Below are positions 28,437 through 36,013 of a stretch of DNA of 55,846 nt, piece after piece. The notes under the pieces are model-generated. The model did no database searches, was not told the origin of the DNA, and saw nothing but the letters and a program-made list of their open reading frames with translations. A program made the position numbers and the translations under genes. The first letter of the stretch is position 1; every line of letters starts with the position of its first letter. This stretch comes from a virus: IMG/VR virus record IMGVR_UViG_3300042471_001765, positions 1 through 55,846 of that record, one strand, 5' to 3'.

Positions 28437-29207
28437 ATGACTATCATAACACAGATCCTCACAACTGAACAAATTAAAGAGACGGAACAAGAGGCGATCG
28501 CATTTGCCGCCACCCGCACGGATCGCCAGATTCTAACAATGATGGCAACTCTAAATGCCTATGCCTGGAGGGCTGCCATAGATTACGGTGCTATCAAAGC
28601 CGATGAATCGGGTCACACGACCATCCAGTATGAGAATTGGAAAAAATTGTTAAATGCCTCGGCGCGCGGGGGAATTAAGATAATGGTGGCTGTAAAGTAC
28701 TTGGCTACCTACATAAAAAGATTTTGGCGGGGAGCTTTCCACACCAGACCGACAATGATGACTTACCGTGAATACCTCGTAGCCTTTGGATTGTTTACGT
28801 ACGATCGCGATCGCCCCCAACATACAGTATTGCCGCCGGAGTTGGAGGGTGTGGATTTTTGTAAGATGCTCATTATATATAGGGTTTTAGATCGCATCCT
28901 ACGGGAGCGGGTAGCTAGAAAAAATAACTATAGTGAGGATGCAGCATTTGATTTTCTTCCCAAGCATGGGGGAATGTCGATGATTATCATGTACGATGCT
29001 TTATTTGCTGGAAGTAGTGATTTTCAAGGGAATTATCAAGAAGAAAAGAATATAGCGATCGCCTTTGCGGAGACCGCGCCCCTGCCACCCATTCAGTGGA
29101 GTTACCCTAAGTTCACGACTTTATGTCGCAGAGCTTGGCAGAAGCTTTTACAAAGAAGTGGATACTTCAATAGATGGGAGCAGCAGCTAGAATTATGCAC
29201 CACGTAA
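28437..29207 (+). CDS. Hypothetical protein before the PAPS-reductase-like gene
   Basis: 256 residues, helical and basic. The N-terminus ILTTEQIKETEQEAIAFAAT is helical; the middle contains NWKKLLNASARGGIKIMVAV, then FWRGAFHTRPTMMTYREYLV; the end is RRAWQKLLQRSGYFNRWEQQ. No catalytic motif or membrane helix recognised. It overlaps the next gene, so the two are likely made together. No Shine-Dalgarno is evident, so the 5' hairpin leader may matter for expression. Confidence 0.5.
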   Translation: MTIITQILTTEQIKETEQEAIAFAATRTDRQILTMMATLNAYAWRAAIDYGAIKADESGHTTIQYENWKKLLNASARGGIKIMVAVKYLATYIKRFWRGAFHTRPTMMTYREYLVAFGLFTYDRDRPQHTVLPPELEGVDFCKMLIIYRVLDRILRERVARKNNYSEDAAFDFLPKHGGMSMIIMYDALFAGSSDFQGNYQEEKNIAIAFAETAPLPPIQWSYPKFTTLCRRAWQKLLQRSGYFNRWEQQLELCTT

Positions 29208-30073
29208 ACGAAATATTGAATGAATCAGTAACAAAATATGGCATATCCGCTATTTATGCCTTATTTTCCGGTGGGCATGATTCATTGACGAATACTCACC
29301 TAACAGCCAAGCACCCTTTATTTGCCGGGGTGCTGCATATTGATACAGGTATTGGCATTCCTCAAACTCAAGATTTTGTACGTGCTACCTGCGATCGCTA
29401 TGGCTGGGAGCTACAAATTTATAAGGCTACAGAATATATCAATGGCAAGGGGCAACTACAGCCACAAATATATAGGGATATGGTGCTGGAATATGGATTT
29501 CCTGGTCCTTCGCTTCACCAAAAAATGTACGATCGCCTTAAAGCCTTGCCACTAGCGCATTTTATTAGAGATTGGCGCAAGATAAATGGTAAAAAAATCA
29601 TAGGTTTATCCACTGGGGCAAGAAAAGAAGAGAGCCGCCGACGGGCTGCATTTATGAATAAAAATCTTAATAATTATCGCAAAGATGGGAGAAAAATCTG
29701 GATAAATCCTATTGCGGATTGGCTTGATGATGATTGCGATCGCTACATCAAAGAAAATAATCTGCCAAGGAATCCGGTAAAAGATAATCTTTGTATGAGT
29801 GGTGAGTGCCTGTGTGGAGCCTATGCACAGCCACGGGAATTGCAGCAAATAGAATTTTTCTATCCAGAGGTAGGGGCTAGGATTCGGGCATTAGAGGAAG
29901 AAGTAAAAACTAAATTCCCGTGGGGATGGGATGAGAAGCCCCCGGTATGGTGGGCTGAAAAAATCAAAGCTGAAAGATTAGAAGAGTATGGGCAAATAAA
30001 TTTATTTAATCCCTTGTGTACATCTTGTAATTTACGGTATTTGCTCACAAAAGATGATTTAATGTATAAATGA
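29195..30073 (+). CDS. PAPS reductase / PP-loop ATP pyrophosphatase family protein
   Basis: 292 residues from ATG 29195; an in-frame ATG at 29174 is an alternative. The PP-loop SGGHDS (25-30) lies in AIYALFSGGHDSLTNTHL, followed by VLHIDTGIGIPQTQDFV and a GPSLHQKMYDRLKALPL region. C-terminal Cys groups (LCMSGECLCGAYAQP and CTSCN) could hold an iron-sulfur cluster, as in DndC-like and related phage proteins. Such enzymes activate a substrate with ATP for sulfur or other transfer, possibly to modify DNA or RNA. The IGLSTGARKEESRRR element is characteristic. No dnd partners are nearby, so the substrate is open. Confidence 0.75.
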   Translation: MHHVNEILNESVTKYGISAIYALFSGGHDSLTNTHLTAKHPLFAGVLHIDTGIGIPQTQDFVRATCDRYGWELQIYKATEYINGKGQLQPQIYRDMVLEYGFPGPSLHQKMYDRLKALPLAHFIRDWRKINGKKIIGLSTGARKEESRRRAAFMNKNLNNYRKDGRKIWINPIADWLDDDCDRYIKENNLPRNPVKDNLCMSGECLCGAYAQPRELQQIEFFYPEVGARIRALEEEVKTKFPWGWDEKPPVWWAEKIKAERLEEYGQINLFNPLCTSCNLRYLLTKDDLMYK

Positions 30074-30094
30074 TGATTTTTAAAAAAAATTAGT

Positions 30095-30721
30095 ATGCCA
30101 GAGATAGCCAGCTTAAAGGCTGCCATACAATCTTGTTGCTTAAGTTTCGTTGATGATGAGCTTTTGATAAATTGCTCATCCCTAGAAGCTTGGAAATTGC
30201 TGCTAAGGGGACAGCGGGTACTCCCTACCCTGATCATGCAACAATTTGAGCAAGTCACTGGACTTCGTAGGATAATAATATGTAAAGGAGAAGCAAGCGT
30301 GATCCTAACAGTGCCTCTCACGCTTCTACCAAACATGAACGAAACCAGTACTTTAGTACTGCCTAAAAAGCAATTATCACAATCTGATGTGATAATTGAG
30401 TGCCTAAAGTGTGAATCTGCATGCGGAATAGTCCGCATGAGCGATCACAAGGGGCTATTTTCAAATACTAGTATTTTTCTAGCTTCCAATGCCCACCCCA
30501 ACGATTGGCTGGGCAGGAAGATGTCAGATTTTTGGATTGAATCGGAACTTGATGCCTACATCAAGCGCCTATCCAAGGATAGTGAATTAACCAACTATTC
30601 ATACGTGGCGAGGCTTTTCAGTGGAGAAAATGCTCGTTTAACAGTGAATGCCCGGTTGGTGATTTTTAATGGTGAAATAGCTCGCATGGTGGAAACCGTG
30701 TCTCGCGAGCTACTAGTTTAA
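30095..30721 (+). CDS. PAS-like protein
   Basis: 208 residues. The C-terminal ~110 residues read as a PAS-type domain: HPNDWLGRKMSDFWIESELD, then AYIKRLSKDSELTNYSYVAR, ENARLTVNARLVIFNGE and ARMVETVS, the order known from cyanobacterial PAS proteins. The N-terminal part includes SLEAWKLLLRGQRVLPTLIM and a strand-rich stretch. PAS domains sense small molecules, redox or light; here no kinase or output domain is attached. It ends 4 bp inside the convergent repressor gene. Possibly a sensor that adjusts lysogeny or a decoy for a host regulator. Confidence 0.55.
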   Translation: MPEIASLKAAIQSCCLSFVDDELLINCSSLEAWKLLLRGQRVLPTLIMQQFEQVTGLRRIIICKGEASVILTVPLTLLPNMNETSTLVLPKKQLSQSDVIIECLKCESACGIVRMSDHKGLFSNTSIFLASNAHPNDWLGRKMSDFWIESELDAYIKRLSKDSELTNYSYVARLFSGENARLTVNARLVIFNGEIARMVETVSRELLV

Positions 30722-31293
30722 TTTAAGTAAGGAAAGATTAAATTTAAATATTCCTGGTTTTCCTGCCCTTCGTGAGTAGGAATTTCTTTATGGCAGAATT
30801 TAGCCAAGCTTTCAGCAGTGCCGAATCTGCGTCCAGTTTCTGGGTTCACCAGCACGGACGATAAAAACCATAAGTCCTGCTCCATTTCGTCAGTTTGGTT
30901 TCCTGCCAGGATAATCAGCAGGTCTTGATAATTAATGCCGGATTTAATTACCAAGTCGTCGGCAGACATTTTGAGTAAATTGATTTTAATCAGATGGATG
31001 AGGGTATTCATCCTGATGTTTTTCAATAAATTCTCCGAGGCGATATCAATAAAATCGTAGATATCCAGTCCCCGCACTATGTCAGAAGCCGCGATCGCGG
31101 CCAAGGTGTTAAATTCCGGTGTCCCTTCATTCTTTTCAATCCGGTTGATTGTGCGGTAGCTGATCTTAAATCCTGTGGAAGCCGCGATCGCCGCTGCGGC
31201 TTGTCTGAGGGTGAGTCCCCTCGCTTCCCTCCCGGCTTGGATGACTTTACCCAGTTTCGCTAATCCCCTCTCTGTCCAGTACTTATTAATCAT
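30718..31293 (-). CDS. CI-like repressor with XRE helix-turn-helix
   Basis: 191 residues. Residues ~10-65 are an HTH_3 domain (KLGKVIQAGREARGLTLRQA, then STGFKISYRTINRIEKNEGT). The rest is helical (LIHLIKINLLKMSADDLVIK; NQTDEMEQDLWFLSSVLVNP), unlike the LexA-type peptidase of lambda CI. It is divergent from the ParB operon, with GTTCA...TGAAC operators in between, so it probably controls that operon and the lysogenic or plasmid state. Confidence 0.7.
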   Translation of the reverse strand: MINKYWTERGLAKLGKVIQAGREARGLTLRQAAAAIAASTGFKISYRTINRIEKNEGTPEFNTLAAIAASDIVRGLDIYDFIDIASENLLKNIRMNTLIHLIKINLLKMSADDLVIKSGINYQDLLIILAGNQTDEMEQDLWFLSSVLVNPETGRRFGTAESLAKFCHKEIPTHEGQENQEYLNLIFPYLN

Positions 31294-31381
31294 TCTTGCC
31301 TATTATCGATATTTTCTCTATTGTGCCTCATTGTTGGATATACAAACAGTATACGCAACAAAAAAAATATTTTTCTAAATT

Positions 31382-31426
31382 GTTCACAATGATGAACCTG
31401 TATGTTATAGTATGTTCAGTGTGAAT
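31382..31426 (+). promoter_or_regulatory. ParB operon promoter with two flanking operators
   Basis: TTCACA (31383-31388), 17-bp spacer, TATAGT (31406-31411). The inverted repeat GTTCA-CAATGA-TGAAC (31382-31397) overlaps the -35; a second GTTCA-GTG-TGAAT-like site (31414-31426) lies just after the -10. The divergent repressor at 30718 or ParB itself would bind these. Confidence 0.65.
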
Positions 31427-31437
31427 CACAAAGAACA

Positions 31438-31620
31438 ATGGACAAGCTAAACATCAGAAAACAACCGACTACTAGGATTCATCCCGGCGATCGCGCCAGG
31501 CTGAACGAATTAGCTTTAGTACTGGGGATTACCCAGTACGAGGCTCTAAGATTATGCCTCCGAGTGGGTTTTGCTTCCTTGGAAACAAACCCCCAAGGGT
31601 TGATGGGGGTTGAAATATGA
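31438..31620 (+). CDS. Small ribbon-helix-helix-like protein
   Basis: 60 residues: RKQPTTRIHPGDRARLNELA, continuing LVLGITQYEALRLCLRVGF, fits a ribbon-helix-helix DNA binder (strand, helix, turn, helix). It begins the unit that goes on with parB, joined by an ATGA overlap. Small RHH proteins often regulate plasmid partition operons or act as centromere binders. Confidence 0.55.
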   Translation: MDKLNIRKQPTTRIHPGDRARLNELALVLGITQYEALRLCLRVGFASLETNPQGLMGVEI

Positions 31621-32552
31621 CTACTGAAGAAAGAGGCTCTGGAAGGATTGAGGTGATAGATATCACCCAACTTCTACCCCACTCCTTAAATGCTTCTATC
31701 TACGGGGCAGAGGAGGATGTCTCAGATTTAGTAGAAGCAATTACAGAAAGCGGGCATATAGATCCGCTCTCTGTAATTCAAGTTGGTGATAAAGGTGATA
31801 AATACCAAGTCCTGCGGGGACACCGCAGGCTACGAGCAGCCAAGCAGATGCAACTGGCAAAGCTGCCATGTACAGTCTTAGTAAACTTGACAGAAGAAGA
31901 AAAATTGGTCATTTTACTCACTGGAAATGTCCAGAGAGAAAAGACTATTGAAGTCAAAGTCCGCGAGGCTTGGCTTTGGGAAGAAATCTACAAAACCCAA
32001 GCCAAAGCCCGCATGGGCAAAAAAGGATCGGGGCAGGGTGCTGCCCGCGACCTCATAGCCAAGCAAGTGGGGCTTGGTTCTGGTGTGACTTATGAGCGCG
32101 CCAGCGCTGCGGTCAAAGCCATGGAAGGAAACCACCCCATGGCAGATCAGATAAAAGAGATTGTTACCAGCCCTACTGGTAAAGTCTCTAAAGCTTACAA
32201 ATTAATCCAGGAAGATAAGGAAGAAAAAACTTTCACCTCTGTAGCAGCAGAGGTGAAGGACAAACAGAAGAAACTTGGACTGGGTACAAGTGATCAGGTT
32301 TTTCCTGATATTGAGCGCAACCAAGGAGATCCGAGAGAAATGGATACCCCCGTTGCCTGCTTACCGATTAAAAAGCCGGCGCAGCCAATGCCGGAAAAAT
32401 ACAAGGATATTCTTGTAAAGCTTAGAGACATTCAAGAGGAAGCGCGCGCGATCGCGAACTTCCTGGAAACCCGTGCTGAGTTCACAGACGATGCAGCACG
32501 GTTTGTAGATATGAGGGTTTCCGCAATGAAGACAAGGATATCTGCATTATGA
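31617..32552 (+). CDS. parB: ParB-family protein
   Basis: 311 residues. The N-terminal ~110 residues hold the ParB fold: IEVIDITQLLPHSLNASIYG, ESGHIDPLSVIQVGDKG and the box YQVLRGHRRLRAAKQMQLAK with GHRR at 68-71. The central part VREAWLWEEIYKTQAKARMG resembles the HTH region of KorB/ParB-like proteins; the C-terminus is helical. ParB normally binds parS and works with ParA, but no parA is seen in the window. It may act in partition with a host ParA or as a replication or transcription factor. Strong context: RHH gene before, replication protein after. Confidence 0.8.
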   Translation: MTTEERGSGRIEVIDITQLLPHSLNASIYGAEEDVSDLVEAITESGHIDPLSVIQVGDKGDKYQVLRGHRRLRAAKQMQLAKLPCTVLVNLTEEEKLVILLTGNVQREKTIEVKVREAWLWEEIYKTQAKARMGKKGSGQGAARDLIAKQVGLGSGVTYERASAAVKAMEGNHPMADQIKEIVTSPTGKVSKAYKLIQEDKEEKTFTSVAAEVKDKQKKLGLGTSDQVFPDIERNQGDPREMDTPVACLPIKKPAQPMPEKYKDILVKLRDIQEEARAIANFLETRAEFTDDAARFVDMRVSAMKTRISAL

Positions 32553-32680
32553 AAAAGAATTTTAAGCCCCAATCACCACCGGGGCTGGTGGTGGCGCAGC
32601 AACCAAAACCGAACCTAATCGGTATGGATGGGTTCCCATGGCTCAAGCCAAGATACACCTGGGCAGATGCACCAGGGTGA
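32549..32680 (+). CDS. Small proline-rich hypothetical protein
   Basis: 43 residues, MKKNFKPQSPPGLVVAQQPK at the start and FPWLKPRYTWADAPG at the end. It starts in an ATGA overlap with parB and stops just before the replication gene region, so it is coupled to both. No function suggested by the text. Confidence 0.4.
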   Translation: MKKNFKPQSPPGLVVAQQPKPNLIGMDGFPWLKPRYTWADAPG

Positions 32681-32710
32681 GTGAAACTTGCCTATAGCGA
32701 TGAGGTAACA

Positions 32711-33559
32711 ATGAAAACAATAACAATGGTAGTCCCCAGCTACCTTGACGACTGGGGACTCAACCCCTATGAATTTCGTGTTTATTGCCGCATAGCCCGG
32801 CAGGCTGGTAAGTCGGGATGCCTTGAATCTATAGCATCTATGGCGCAGGCGTGCCTAATGGATGCCAAATCGGTGCGTAAAGCCATAAAAAGGTTGCTGG
32901 CAGATAAGCTAATCCGGGCGATCGCAGCACCGGGTAATCCTACCAGATATGAGCTTAATCCCATGGATGAATGGGAAGCTGCAAAGCGGGAACCCCTGCC
33001 AGATATGGTAGACCCCCCCTGCCAGATCCGGCATACCCCCCCTACCACATTAGGTAGCCCTACCCCTACCAGATCCGGCATACCCCCCCTACCAGATATG
33101 GTAGACCCCCCCTGCCAGATCCGGCATACCCCCCCTACCAGATCCGGCATACCCCCCCTGCCAGAAATCCCATCTAACAAGGATTTCTCAATGCCATCAG
33201 GATTTTCCCCACTTTCTGGAAAAAATCCAAGAACAGGAAAAGAGTATTTTCCTTGGCAAGGAATTCAGAATGGGCGCATTGCCAACAATCCTGAATTTTT
33301 GGAATTTGTAGCGCGATCGCTTACCTCCAAATACGACCATTACAAAAATCTACAACTCCGAGAGCTTCCCATTGAAATTAAAAATTATGTAAATCGCGCA
33401 CAGCATGATTTACAGCGTGAGGAGACTATGTGGGAGTACTGGAATATTTTTACATCAAATCAAAAGGAATTCTTGCCTCAAACCATGAGTGTAAATGAGG
33501 TAAAAACAATCTCCGCTTTGGAGAAAATGACACAAAACCTAGTAAACAAAGGATACTGA
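32711..33559 (+). CDS. Replication initiator-like protein with origin iterons inside its gene
   Basis: 282 residues from ATG 32711, chosen for GAGG five bases upstream; GTG 32681 is possible. The N-terminal ~80 residues are a winged-helix domain (WGLNPYEFRVYCRIARQAGK, MAQACLMDAKSVRKAIKRLL, DKLIRAI), as in phage replication proteins of the O/DnaD-like class. Residues ~95-152 are a Pro-rich low-complexity stretch encoded by 23-bp DNA repeats (see that entry). The C-terminus is helical (IEIKNYVNRAQHDLQREETM). By analogy with lambda O it probably binds repeats inside its own gene and loads helicase with the next protein. Confidence 0.65.
   Translation: MKTITMVVPSYLDDWGLNPYEFRVYCRIARQAGKSGCLESIASMAQACLMDAKSVRKAIKRLLADKLIRAIAAPGNPTRYELNPMDEWEAAKREPLPDMVDPPCQIRHTPPTTLGSPTPTRSGIPPLPDMVDPPCQIRHTPPTRSGIPPLPEIPSNKDFSMPSGFSPLSGKNPRTGKEYFPWQGIQNGRIANNPEFLEFVARSLTSKYDHYKNLQLRELPIEIKNYVNRAQHDLQREETMWEYWNIFTSNQKEFLPQTMSVNEVKTISALEKMTQNLVNKGY
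32996..33168 (+). repeat. 23-bp iterons, candidate replication origin
   Basis: Seven tandem units of 23 bp (one of 24) starting near 32997, 33020, 33043, 33067, 33090, 33113 and 33136, plus a partial eighth. The core is T(A/G)CCAGAT, then CCGGCATACC or ATGGTAGACC, and a C-run. Since 23 is not a multiple of three, successive units are read in all three frames (LPDMVDPP, CQIRHTPP, TRSGIPP), so selection acts on DNA. This is the picture of iterons inside a replication gene. Confidence 0.85.
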
Positions 33560-33560
33560 C

Positions 33561-33947
33561 ATGACCCCTAGGGAATTTACAGAGGCAATGAGCTTGTTGG
33601 CGGTAGTTCACGGAGCAGAACAACCCCCATTTATTAATGCGGACATTGCGGAAGTTTGGTATGAGTACTTTAAACCCCGATGCACGGGGCAGACGTTCAA
33701 ACGAGTCATTAAAAATTACTTAGCACATTGCCCGTGGATGCCCAAGTCTCCTAGCGATGTATGGAAGCTGTGGAGTGAGGAGCAGCGACCACCGGGGGAG
33801 AACTTTTTAGGGTATTCCCTGCCATCAAAGGAAGCCCGGCTAAAAGCAGAGCTAGATGATATGAGTTTGGAGCAGATGGAAGCCAACCGCCAGCGATTGG
33901 CACAGATGACACGCAAGCTTGTACAAAAAAAGAGCATGAAAATATGA
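33561..33947 (+). CDS. Possible helicase loader
   Basis: 128 residues. MTPREFTEAMSLLAVVHGAE and then FINADIAEVWYEYFKPRCTG, followed by TFKRVIKNYLAHCPWMPKSP, fit the N-terminal pattern of phage helicase loaders or replisome organisers (helix, V-W-Y-..-L helix, P-x-x-x-D-[IV]). It follows the replication initiator by 1 bp, as lambda P follows O. The C-terminal half is helical (LSLEQMEANRQRLAQMTRK type). No ATPase motif is present, so it would be a small non-AAA loader. Inference. Confidence 0.5.
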   Translation: MTPREFTEAMSLLAVVHGAEQPPFINADIAEVWYEYFKPRCTGQTFKRVIKNYLAHCPWMPKSPSDVWKLWSEEQRPPGENFLGYSLPSKEARLKAELDDMSLEQMEANRQRLAQMTRKLVQKKSMKI

Positions 33948-34159
33948 CGCTGCAAGATTACATCCTACTTTCTTTAGATATAGATTTCTTGATTTATTCC
34001 CTAGAAAAATCTTCAGATCCTATATCTACAATCAAGCTGAATTTTGCAAAGCAGCACGGCTACCATGTGCGGGATAAAATCCAAAAAATTGAAAAGCAAG
34101 TAAATCATTTGAATGCTTGCTACAAACTTTCAACAATTAAAGGAGAAAACAGTGTTTGA
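33944..34159 (+). CDS. Small hypothetical protein of the replication operon
   Basis: 71 residues. ILLSLDIDFLIYSLEKSSDP in the first half and a charged helix (RDKIQKIEKQVNHLNACYK) in the second. It is coupled by ATGA overlap to the possible loader and overlaps the methylase start by 8 bases. No domain recognised. Confidence 0.5.
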   Translation: MTLQDYILLSLDIDFLIYSLEKSSDPISTIKLNFAKQHGYHVRDKIQKIEKQVNHLNACYKLSTIKGENSV

Positions 34160-34760
34160 CACCGACAATTACGAAACACCCAACCACATCGCCAAAGCAA
34201 TGGCTAGTTTGATACTCCATAGCGATAAGAAAATTTTAGAACCATGTGCTGGAACTGGTCAAATTGCCCAGTTCTTGCCAGATTATGCTCACTGTAACGA
34301 AATCTTGTTTCACAGGTATGAGCATTTATCCTGTGTCGTCAAGAATGCCAGCAATAAAGATTTTTTATTAGATGAGTTTGAAAGCTACGACTTAATCATC
34401 ACCAACCCTCCTTTTTCCCTGTGCCTGGAATTTATAGAAAAAGGGATTTATTTATTAAATAGGGATAATCCAAATGCCAGGTTAATTTTTCTCATGCCCC
34501 TAGACTGGAATTGTGCTAAAAGCAGAGCCAAAATATGGGCTTCTTTTGATGCACACATCCATCATGTGTATCGCATATCGCAGCGTGTAGATTACCTAAT
34601 GAATGGTAAGCCATGCAGCCGCACCCAAAAAGTGAAGAATGGGGAGCCGGTGTTTAGTGCTGCTGGATCGCCAGTAATGATGTCCGGCAGGCAATGCTAT
34701 GATGCTGTATTTGATATTCGTCCCGGCAAGCACTCACCCGCTACCACTTACTTATTATGA
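34152..34760 (+). CDS. Adenine-specific DNA methyltransferase (N6)
   Basis: 202 residues from GTG 34152, chosen because AGGAG lies six bases upstream; a longer frame exists but lacks a good site. SAM-binding motif ILEPCAGTGQIAQF (about 28-41) and catalytic NPPF in LIITNPPFSL (81-90) define an N6-adenine methylase. LIFLMPLDWN supports the fold. No restriction gene adjoins, so it probably protects phage DNA or resets expression. Coupled to the C5 methylase by ATGA. Confidence 0.85.
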   Translation: MFDTDNYETPNHIAKAMASLILHSDKKILEPCAGTGQIAQFLPDYAHCNEILFHRYEHLSCVVKNASNKDFLLDEFESYDLIITNPPFSLCLEFIEKGIYLLNRDNPNARLIFLMPLDWNCAKSRAKIWASFDAHIHHVYRISQRVDYLMNGKPCSRTQKVKNGEPVFSAAGSPVMMSGRQCYDAVFDIRPGKHSPATTYLL

Positions 34761-35659
34761 AAATCGGATCAATTTGTAGTGGCATGGGAATGGCTTTACA
34801 TGGCTTAGGAGATCGCGTCTGGGGCATTGAGTATGATCCTGCCATAGCCGACATTTACCAAGCCAATCATGGCTTAGGTATTATTTGCAGTCCAGTAGAA
34901 AAAATAAGCCCGGATACCTTGGAAGATGTGGACTGCATAGTAGCCACGCCTTCATGTATCCGAGCCTCTAAAGCCAATTATAGCAATAGCCCAAAAACCA
35001 GGGAAACTAGCGATGATCTTAGTGTAGCATGGGCGATCGCTAACATTATCAGCAGAAAGCTCCCTAAGTTTTTCATCTTGGAAAACGTCCCAGGATACAA
35101 AACTTTTGAGAGCTACAACACGATCATCAAAACATTATACGCCAATCAGTATTATGTTCGTACTCAAAAACTAAATCTAAAAAATTTCGGCATAGCTCAA
35201 AGTCGCGATCGCATCTATGTAATGGCTGTCCGCAATGGTTTTTTTATGGATATCGTACCACCGAATAAAAATATGGGATGGTATGAAGCGATCGCGGATA
35301 TAGTGGATACACTGCCAGATACAAAGCTGACTTCTTGGCAGCATCCCGTGGGTGATTGTTTATTTCGTAGGTGTGGGGCTAATAAATCCAACAATAGATT
35401 GTATGCCCCCCACGAACCAGTTTTCACCATCAGAGCCTATGGCAGAAAAGCAGGGGGACATTGGCATCAAGCCGATATCTCTATTGGTGGCAATTTCAAA
35501 GCACTAACACCCCAAGCTGAATTACGATTTTTTGGGGATAAAAAAACAGCCGACAAGATTAAATTGCCAACCTCCAAAGCCTTGGCTAGCGAGGTAGTAG
35601 GTAATGGCGCTAGTTGGGAGATCATGCAAATCTTACTAAATCACATGGTGAAAAAATGA
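34757..35659 (+). CDS. DNA (cytosine-5-) methyltransferase
   Basis: 300 residues. Motif I IGSICSGMGMALHGLG; motif IV is VATPSCIRAS with the catalytic Cys (C67) in a P-S-C rather than P-P-C setting; motif VI FFILENVPG (E109); motif VIII QSRDRIYVMAV; and motif X ALASEVVGNGASWEI at the end. It should methylate cytosine in a fixed site; with HIP1 so common the target could be CGATCG, but that is speculation. Last gene but one of the replication operon, overlapping the N6 methylase by four bases. Confidence 0.88.
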   Translation: MKIGSICSGMGMALHGLGDRVWGIEYDPAIADIYQANHGLGIICSPVEKISPDTLEDVDCIVATPSCIRASKANYSNSPKTRETSDDLSVAWAIANIISRKLPKFFILENVPGYKTFESYNTIIKTLYANQYYVRTQKLNLKNFGIAQSRDRIYVMAVRNGFFMDIVPPNKNMGWYEAIADIVDTLPDTKLTSWQHPVGDCLFRRCGANKSNNRLYAPHEPVFTIRAYGRKAGGHWHQADISIGGNFKALTPQAELRFFGDKKTADKIKLPTSKALASEVVGNGASWEIMQILLNHMVKK

Positions 35660-35865
35660 AAAACATTGATCATCCATCTCATTACAATAGCGGCGAAATT
35701 GAGTGCATTGATGCGATCGCTTCGGCACTCACACCAGAAGAATTAGCTGGGTTCATTAAGGGCAATGTTGTCAAGTACCTATGGCGCTCCAATTCCAAAG
35801 GTAAACTAGAGGATTTAGAAAAAGCTGAATGGTACTTAAAATGGTATTTGCAAAAAAAACGATGA
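35656..35865 (+). CDS. DUF3310 phage protein
   Basis: 69 residues from ATG 35656: IDHPSHYNSGEIECIDAIAS, then GNVVKYLWRSNSKGKLEDLE and KAEWYLKWYL. This is the complete DUF3310 pattern (HP.HY..G.ECID.......G..KY..R...K...D..KA..Y). Found widely in phages, function not established; sometimes fused to nucleotide kinases. Ends the operon; a terminator hairpin lies 10-45 bp on. Confidence 0.85.
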   Translation: MKNIDHPSHYNSGEIECIDAIASALTPEELAGFIKGNVVKYLWRSNSKGKLEDLEKAEWYLKWYLQKKR

Positions 35866-35874
35866 CTGACTAAC

Positions 35875-35910
35875 TAAAAAAAACCCTGTAATCGCTCGCT
35901 GATTACAGGG
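35875..35910. terminator. Terminator shared by the solitary-repeat RNA (minus) and the DUF3310 operon
   Basis: CCCTGTAATC, 7-base loop, GATTACAGGG: a perfect 10-bp stem at 35884-35893/35901-35910. On the minus strand it is followed by nine T (35883-35875), so it is a very good terminator for the RNA started at about 35981. Confidence 0.9.
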
Positions 35911-35981
35911 CAGGCATTAAACACAAAAGAAAAAGACAAATCTAACATATTTACAATCCCCCCCTTGCGAGGGATTGTTAC
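35875..35981 (-). ncRNA. Solitary CRISPR-repeat RNA (candidate RNA anti-CRISPR or regulatory crRNA-like RNA)
   Basis: A minus-strand unit of about 107 nt: one repeat-like element (35981-35951), a 40-nt AT-rich linker (35950-35911) and a perfect terminator hairpin. The element equals the 36-bp array repeat except for deletion of TTGAG, leaving 31 bp; the deletion makes a cleaner hairpin, ACAATCCC pairing with GGGATTGT. The start site predicted from the promoter is at the first repeat base. It contains no open frame. It could bind Cas5/Cas7 and block or redirect the complex, or repress a target through its linker. Not known to be expressed. Confidence 0.7.
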
Positions 35982-35985
35982 CCCC

Positions 35986-36013
35986 ATTATATCACAGCTT
36001 CACACCGTGGCAA
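35986..36013 (-). promoter_or_regulatory. Promoter of the solitary-repeat RNA
   Basis: Minus strand TTGCCA (36013-36008, 5 of 6 to consensus), 16-bp spacer, TATAAT (35991-35986) with TGn in front (extended -10). The -35 lies in the last codons of dcd. From TGATATAAT into the G-run the sequence equals that before the CRISPR array. Confidence 0.8.
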
